Positions 60,216-64,000 of a stretch of 64,000 bases of DNA are shown here, piece by piece; positions within the stretch are counted from its first letter, which is position 1; each line of letters begins with the position of its first letter. The notes under the pieces were generated by a model that saw only the letters and a program-made list of their open reading frames with translations, was not told where the DNA came from and did no database searches. This stretch comes from Opitutaceae bacterium (GTDB lineage: Bacteria; Verrucomicrobiota; Verrucomicrobiia; Opitutales; Opitutaceae). Made by a program: the position numbers and the translations under genes. The stretch lies in the NCBI GenBank assembly GCA_016794625.1, contig JAEUGY010000069.1, positions 47,289-111,288 on the forward strand. Reading direction: 5' to 3'.

Positions 60216-61936
60216 CCGTGTCTCCGATTGATCCTCCCCTGCCCCGTTCGGGACGGCAGACCCGGACTGGGATCCGCGCACCTGGCCGATCAACGAAGCG
60301 GACCGAGTCGGCCGCTCGGGCGGCAAAGTCGACGCCGCGCGTCAGCCGCGATTCCTCTCCGGACGCCGCTGTGAATGCCGAGTTGCTGGCGCAGACCCTG
60401 CGCATGCTGCCGGAGGGTGTGTTTGTGGCTCATGCGCGGTGGAACAAGCGAGGGCTGCGCATCGTTTTCGCCAACGAGCGTTTTTGCGCCATGACCGGGT
60501 ACTCCGAACCCGAATTGTGCGCGGGCACCCATAGTTTCCTCCACACCGACCGCGCCGAAGTGCTGCGCCAGCAACGCTGGGTGCGCGCCGTCGGCGCGGG
60601 TCAGACATTCGCCGCCGAGGGCTACTTGAAGCGGCGGGACGGTTCGGCGCTCTTCGCCTCCTGGATCTTCAGTCCGCTCTGTGACGCCGCCGGGCGGGTC
60701 ACCCATATCGTGGCCAGTTACCGCGACATGACCGAGAAGCGCCGGTTGCAGGAGGCGCTGATTCAGGCGCAGAGGATCGACGCGGTGGGGCGGCTGGCCG
60801 GCGGCGTGGCCCACGATTTCAACAACCTGCTTTCGGTCATCAATGGCTATTCGGAAATCCTGGCCGACCGGTTGTCCAAAGACGAACGGGCGCGTCACGA
60901 TCTGGCTGAAATTCACGAAGCCGGCCAGAAGGCCGCCGCCCTGACCCGCCAGCTGCTCGCGTTCAGCCGCCGACAATCCATGGACCCGCGGGTCATCAGC
61001 CTGAACGAGCTGATTCTCGGACACGCCGACCTGCTCGGTCGACTGCTGCGTCCTGACAAGCGGCTCAACCTCGCACTCGCCAGCAATTTAGGAAACGTCC
61101 GCGTGGATCCGGCGGCGCTCCAGCAGGTCTTGCTCAATCTGACGTTGAATGCCCGCGATGCCCTGTCTGCGGGCGGGCACCTGACGATCAGTACCGTGAG
61201 CAAACTCGTGAAGCCCGGCATGACCAAACGCCGGCTGACGGAGGTGACCCCCGGTCGCTACATCCAGATGTCGGTCAGCGACAGCGGCAGTGGCATGGAT
61301 GAGCAGGTGCAGGCCCATCTCTTCGAACCGTTTTTCACCACCAAGCCTCAGGGCAAAGGCACCGGGCTGGGCCTCGCGCTGGTTTACGGGGTGGTGCAGC
61401 AGAGCGGTGGGTTCATCTCCGTTCACAGTGCACCGGGGGTGGGAACCACCTTCGACATTTATCTCCCGGAGGTGAATGAACCTGCCTCGGCCCGGCCGCC
61501 CGGTCTGACGTCGTTGCCGGTGACGGGAGGACGCGAGTCGATCCTGATTGTGGAGGACGACGATGTGTTGCGGAAGATGATCGCCGGAATCCTCACGGCC
61601 GATGGTTACACCGTACAGGCGGTGGCCTCGACCGACGAAGGCCTCACCGCCGCCCGACGGACCGCGGTGCCGATCCAGCTCGTGATCGTCGATTGTGCCC
61701 ATCCGGGCGGCGATGGAGAAAAGCTCGTACGTGCGCTGCAGGGCATGCGGCCTGAGTTACGCGTGCTGTCGACCAGCGACCTGGAAGTGGCGGCGCATCT
61801 GCCCTGGATGTCGCCCGCGGCCCAAGCACATTTGTCCAAGCCATTTACTTTGAGTACGTTACTGCGAGTCTTGCGCACCTTGCTCGATGCCGCTCCGCGG
61901 GAGCTGGACATCGATGCGGCAGCGATCCTGGGTTGA
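60212..61936 (+). CDS. PAS hybrid histidine kinase with C-terminal receiver
   Basis: A 574-residue cytoplasmic sensor kinase. An Arg/Ser-rich N-terminus of about 50 residues is followed by a PAS domain (about 60-185, VFANERFCAMTGYSEPELCAG, VASYRDMTEKRRLQ). HisKA has the phospho-His201 in LAGGVAHDFNNLLSVINGYSEIL. HATPase contains NLTLNARDALSAGG and GKGTGLGLALVYGVV. The C-terminal receiver (about 465-574) has Asp494 (VIVDCAHPGGDG), ILIVEDDD and LSKPF. The absence of a membrane segment suggests an intracellular signal. It overlaps pdxH by 4 bases and is followed by a SixA-like phosphatase 114 bases later; the pair may set the phosphorylation state of His residues. Confidence 0.9.
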   Translation: MTVSPIDPPLPRSGRQTRTGIRAPGRSTKRTESAARAAKSTPRVSRDSSPDAAVNAELLAQTLRMLPEGVFVAHARWNKRGLRIVFANERFCAMTGYSEPELCAGTHSFLHTDRAEVLRQQRWVRAVGAGQTFAAEGYLKRRDGSALFASWIFSPLCDAAGRVTHIVASYRDMTEKRRLQEALIQAQRIDAVGRLAGGVAHDFNNLLSVINGYSEILADRLSKDERARHDLAEIHEAGQKAAALTRQLLAFSRRQSMDPRVISLNELILGHADLLGRLLRPDKRLNLALASNLGNVRVDPAALQQVLLNLTLNARDALSAGGHLTISTVSKLVKPGMTKRRLTEVTPGRYIQMSVSDSGSGMDEQVQAHLFEPFFTTKPQGKGTGLGLALVYGVVQQSGGFISVHSAPGVGTTFDIYLPEVNEPASARPPGLTSLPVTGGRESILIVEDDDVLRKMIAGILTADGYTVQAVASTDEGLTAARRTAVPIQLVIVDCAHPGGDGEKLVRALQGMRPELRVLSTSDLEVAAHLPWMSPAAQAHLSKPFTLSTLLRVLRTLLDAAPRELDIDAAAILG

Positions 61937-62050
61937 GGCCATGGCTGTGGCCCACCGCGTGGATGGACATGTGAATTGGGTTCATGCCAGGGGAGCGTGG
62001 CTGGCTTTTCGGCTACCGATGCGGACGGTGTCGCCCTAAGTCCTCGTGCC

Positions 62051-62578
62051 ATGATCTTCCTGATTCGTCACGCCCATGCGGTTGCAGCCTCGGAAGATCC
62101 ACTGCGTCCCCTGAGCCTGAGAGGCGCGGACGAATGCGCCCGCCTGGTGCGCTTCTTCCGAACCAATGGCGCGATGACACCGCTCCAGTTCTGGCACAGT
62201 CCGCTGGTCCGATCCCGCGACACGGCCGACCGTTTGGCCGCCGGTCTTTCCCCCGACGCCATTCGAGTGGAGATTCCCGGGCTTACCCCAGACGACGACC
62301 CGGAGACCGTCGCGCGTCGGCTTGATGCTCTGCCTCCCCGGGCGTTGGTCGCCGTAGTCGGACACGAACCCCACCTCGGACGCCTGACGACGCTCCTCGT
62401 CCGGGGAAAATCCAAACCCGTGTGGGTCGACATCGCCAAGTCCACGGTCCTCGCGCTGGAGCGCACGTCCCACGTCCACTCCCAAACGGGGATGCCGCGC
62501 TGGCGGCTCCGCTGGATGCTCGCGCCTGAGCTCATCCGGACACCGCCCGAGGGAGAAATCCGCCTGCCCTCGCTGTAG
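62051..62578 (+). CDS. sixA: SixA-like phosphohistidine phosphatase
   Basis: A 175-residue histidine phosphatase of the SixA type. MIFLIRHAHAV contains the RHG-like catalytic His7 and VVGHEPHLGRLTTLL the second His. SixA removes phosphate from histidine residues of histidine-containing phosphotransfer domains. The ATG 62051 begins the canonical MxLxLIRHA; an upstream extension is not used. It follows the hybrid histidine kinase at 60212 in the same direction, a suggestive pairing. Confidence 0.88.
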   Translation: MIFLIRHAHAVAASEDPLRPLSLRGADECARLVRFFRTNGAMTPLQFWHSPLVRSRDTADRLAAGLSPDAIRVEIPGLTPDDDPETVARRLDALPPRALVAVVGHEPHLGRLTTLLVRGKSKPVWVDIAKSTVLALERTSHVHSQTGMPRWRLRWMLAPELIRTPPEGEIRLPSL

Positions 62579-62633
62579 GGACCGCCGTTTCGTTCCGACC
62601 CCGAGCGAGCCTCGATCCCTCGCCCCGCGGCAC

Positions 62634-62812
62634 AATCGACCTGTCCCTTACGCGGGCGGCTGGACGCGGCCCGGTGTCCGCGAAATCGGCCTGTCCCTTA
62701 ACGCCACCCTATTTACCTGTCCCTAATCAACGCACCGCATCGGCCTCGTCGGCTAGGCAGGGACGCGAAATCGACCTGTCCCTTATTGGGGGCCTGCAAT
62801 CGGCCTGTCCCT
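62634..62812 (-). repeat. Five GGGACAGG repeats, minus orientation
   Basis: Minus-orientation copies of the same element as at 3.7 and 12.4-13.8 kb: 62634-62650, 62683-62700, 62711-62726, 62768-62787 and 62798-62812. Spacing is irregular (about 30-55 bases), and copies 3 and 5 are truncated or altered next to the core (CCCTAAT, CCCTGTG). They fill the 265-base gap between the SixA gene and the aminotransferase. Confidence 0.88.
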
Positions 62813-62843
62813 GTGTGAGCGGGCGGCGCCGCAGAAGGGGCGG

Positions 62844-63998
62844 TCAACGCTCTCGCAAGGCGAGCAGCCGTTCTCCCGCCGCGTGCAGGGTGGAGGGGCG
62901 CTTGGCAAAGTTGAGCCGGATGTAGCGATTTTCCGGGTAAGGGAAAAAGCTGGAGCCGGGTACCGGGGCCACTCCGATTTCACGGGCCATCCAATGGGAG
63001 AATTCGACATCGCTCGCGTAACCAAAGCGAGACACGTCGACCATGACGAAGTAAGCTCCCTCCGGCCGGGTATAGGGCAGACCCGTGCGATCCAAGTACC
63101 CGCACAGAATGTCCCGCTGCGCCGCGTATTCCGCCGCCAGCTGTTCGTAATACGACGGATCGTACCCCAGGGCGGTCACCACCGCATGCTGGAGTGGCGC
63201 CGCCGCGCCGACCGTCAGGAAGTCATGCACCTTGCGGGCCTGCGCGATGATCTCGGCCGGGGCATGCACATAGCCCAGCCGCCAGCCGGTAATGGAAAAC
63301 GTCTTCGAGAGTGAGGAGCAGCTCAGGGTCCGCTGCGCCATACCCGGCAAGGTGGCGAACGTAATGTGCCGGCGCCCATCAAAGACGATGTGCTCGTACA
63401 CTTCGTCCGTGATGACAAACGTATCGAACTCCTCCGCCAGCGCCGCGATCTGCAACAACTCCTCCCGCGTGAACACGCGGCCGGTGGGGTTGGACGGATT
63501 GCACAAAACAAATGCCTTCAGCCCTCGTGCAAACGCGGCGCGCAACTCCGCCGGGTCAAAGCCATAACCCGGAGGATGGAGCCGCACGTGTACCGGTGTG
63601 GCCCCGGTGAGGATGGCATCGGCATTGTAGTTCTCGTAGAACGGCGAAAAGAGCCCCACCCGATCTCCCGGGTCACACACCGTCATCATCGCCACCATCA
63701 TGGCTTCGGTCGCCCCGCATGTGACCACCAACTCCCGCTGGGGATCGACCGCGATCCCGGAAAAGCGCTGCAATTTGGCCGCCAGCGCCCCGCGCAGCTC
63801 CGGCGCACCCCAGGTGATCGCATACTGATGGCGCCCCGCATCCATCGCGTCCTTGGCCGCCTGCACCAACGTCGCCGGTGGATCGCTGTCAGGAAAGCCC
63901 TGCGATAGATTGATCGCGCCATGCTGCTGGGCCACCCGCGTCATTTCGCGAATGAGCGATTCAGTGAAGACGGACGTGCGACGGGAAGTGGCCGGCAT
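62844..63998 (-). CDS. PLP-dependent aminotransferase, YbdL/KAT-like
   Basis: A 384-residue class I aminotransferase. LSQGFPDSDPPATLVQAAKDAMDAGRHQYAITWGAPELRGALA is the usual N-terminal block, PSNPTGRVFTREELLQIA the substrate loop, and the PLP Lys is in CSSLSKTFSITGWRLGY, with RLNFAK for the carboxylate Arg. The pattern fits YbdL/methionine or kynurenine aminotransferase-like enzymes; the substrate is uncertain. The start ATG at 63998 is complete, 2 bases inside the window edge. Confidence 0.92.
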   Translation of the reverse strand: MPATSRRTSVFTESLIREMTRVAQQHGAINLSQGFPDSDPPATLVQAAKDAMDAGRHQYAITWGAPELRGALAAKLQRFSGIAVDPQRELVVTCGATEAMMVAMMTVCDPGDRVGLFSPFYENYNADAILTGATPVHVRLHPPGYGFDPAELRAAFARGLKAFVLCNPSNPTGRVFTREELLQIAALAEEFDTFVITDEVYEHIVFDGRRHITFATLPGMAQRTLSCSSLSKTFSITGWRLGYVHAPAEIIAQARKVHDFLTVGAAAPLQHAVVTALGYDPSYYEQLAAEYAAQRDILCGYLDRTGLPYTRPEGAYFVMVDVSRFGYASDVEFSHWMAREIGVAPVPGSSFFPYPENRYIRLNFAKRPSTLHAAGERLLALRER

Positions 63999-64000
63999 GC

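Noticed and set aside
58131..60326. A 731-residue version of the M20 peptidase running through pdxH
   Set aside because: The first about 318 residues are antisense to pdxH and lack peptidase similarity; the true N-terminal block begins at ATG 59372.

Overview
The window is a GC-rich, gene-dense piece of a Gram-negative bacterial chromosome, most likely from Verrucomicrobiota, order Opitutales. This is inferred from gene content, not from a database match: TonB-dependent receptors whose partners are TlpA and LuxR-type regulators, PQQ-like beta-propeller proteins, a DUF6268 barrel, secreted proteins ending in a paired verrucomicrobial-type module, an Mla lipid-transport operon with a novel repeat protein, and a short histone-H1-like peptide. 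About 50 protein genes and one tRNA are supported.

Layout. 1-3.2 kb: PQQ-like propeller genes, one running off the left edge and two in the opposite direction. 3.2-4.1 kb: a VOC protein and a seven-copy array of a short GGGACAGG repeat. 4.1-12.4 kb: a secreted choice-of-anchor protein, a lone LuxR-type HTH protein, a TlpA-type thioredoxin and a large TonB receptor. A LuxR-type regulator is divergent from the receptor, with a dyad between them. 12.4-13.8 kb: a REP-associated tyrosine transposase (RAYT) flanked by inverted copies of the same repeat. 13.9-23.4 kb: pyruvate carboxylase, an SMP-30 lactonase, ammonium transporter plus P-II, a DUF2062 protein, gpsA and a pseudo-receiver LuxR regulator.

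23.6-30.0 kb: a co-directional cluster that looks like a metal (probably copper) handling operon: a CxxC membrane-anchored protein, a TonB siderophore-type receptor, a DUF4198 plus sialidase-like fusion, a lipoprotein joining CusF-like and SCO domains, and a second CusF-like protein. 30.0-38.2 kb: a giant metzincin/RCC1/Ig protein, then mlaD, mlaF, mlaE and a large W-P-[FL] repeat protein, which overlap by 4 bases at two junctions. 38.6-50 kb: an MBL-fold hydrolase with a DUF6268 barrel, rsmD, rsmE, tRNA-Gly, pilC, an NtrC-like protein with a degraded ATPase, gmk, miaB, a NarL-type regulator and an alpha-oxoamine-synthase-like enzyme. 50-64 kb: the H1-like peptide with a terminator, a lytic transglycosylase, a DAHP synthase, rlmN, a PHP phosphatase, a GH88-like hydrolase, an M20 peptidase, pdxH coupled to a hybrid histidine kinase, a SixA-like phosphatase, five more GGGACAGG repeats and an aminotransferase.

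The most noteworthy items are the 16-copy dispersed repeat that brackets a RAYT, the putative copper operon with its domain fusion, the Mla-linked W-P-[FL] repeat protein, and the sigma-54 activator homologue that has lost both GAFTGA and the Walker B acidic pair.
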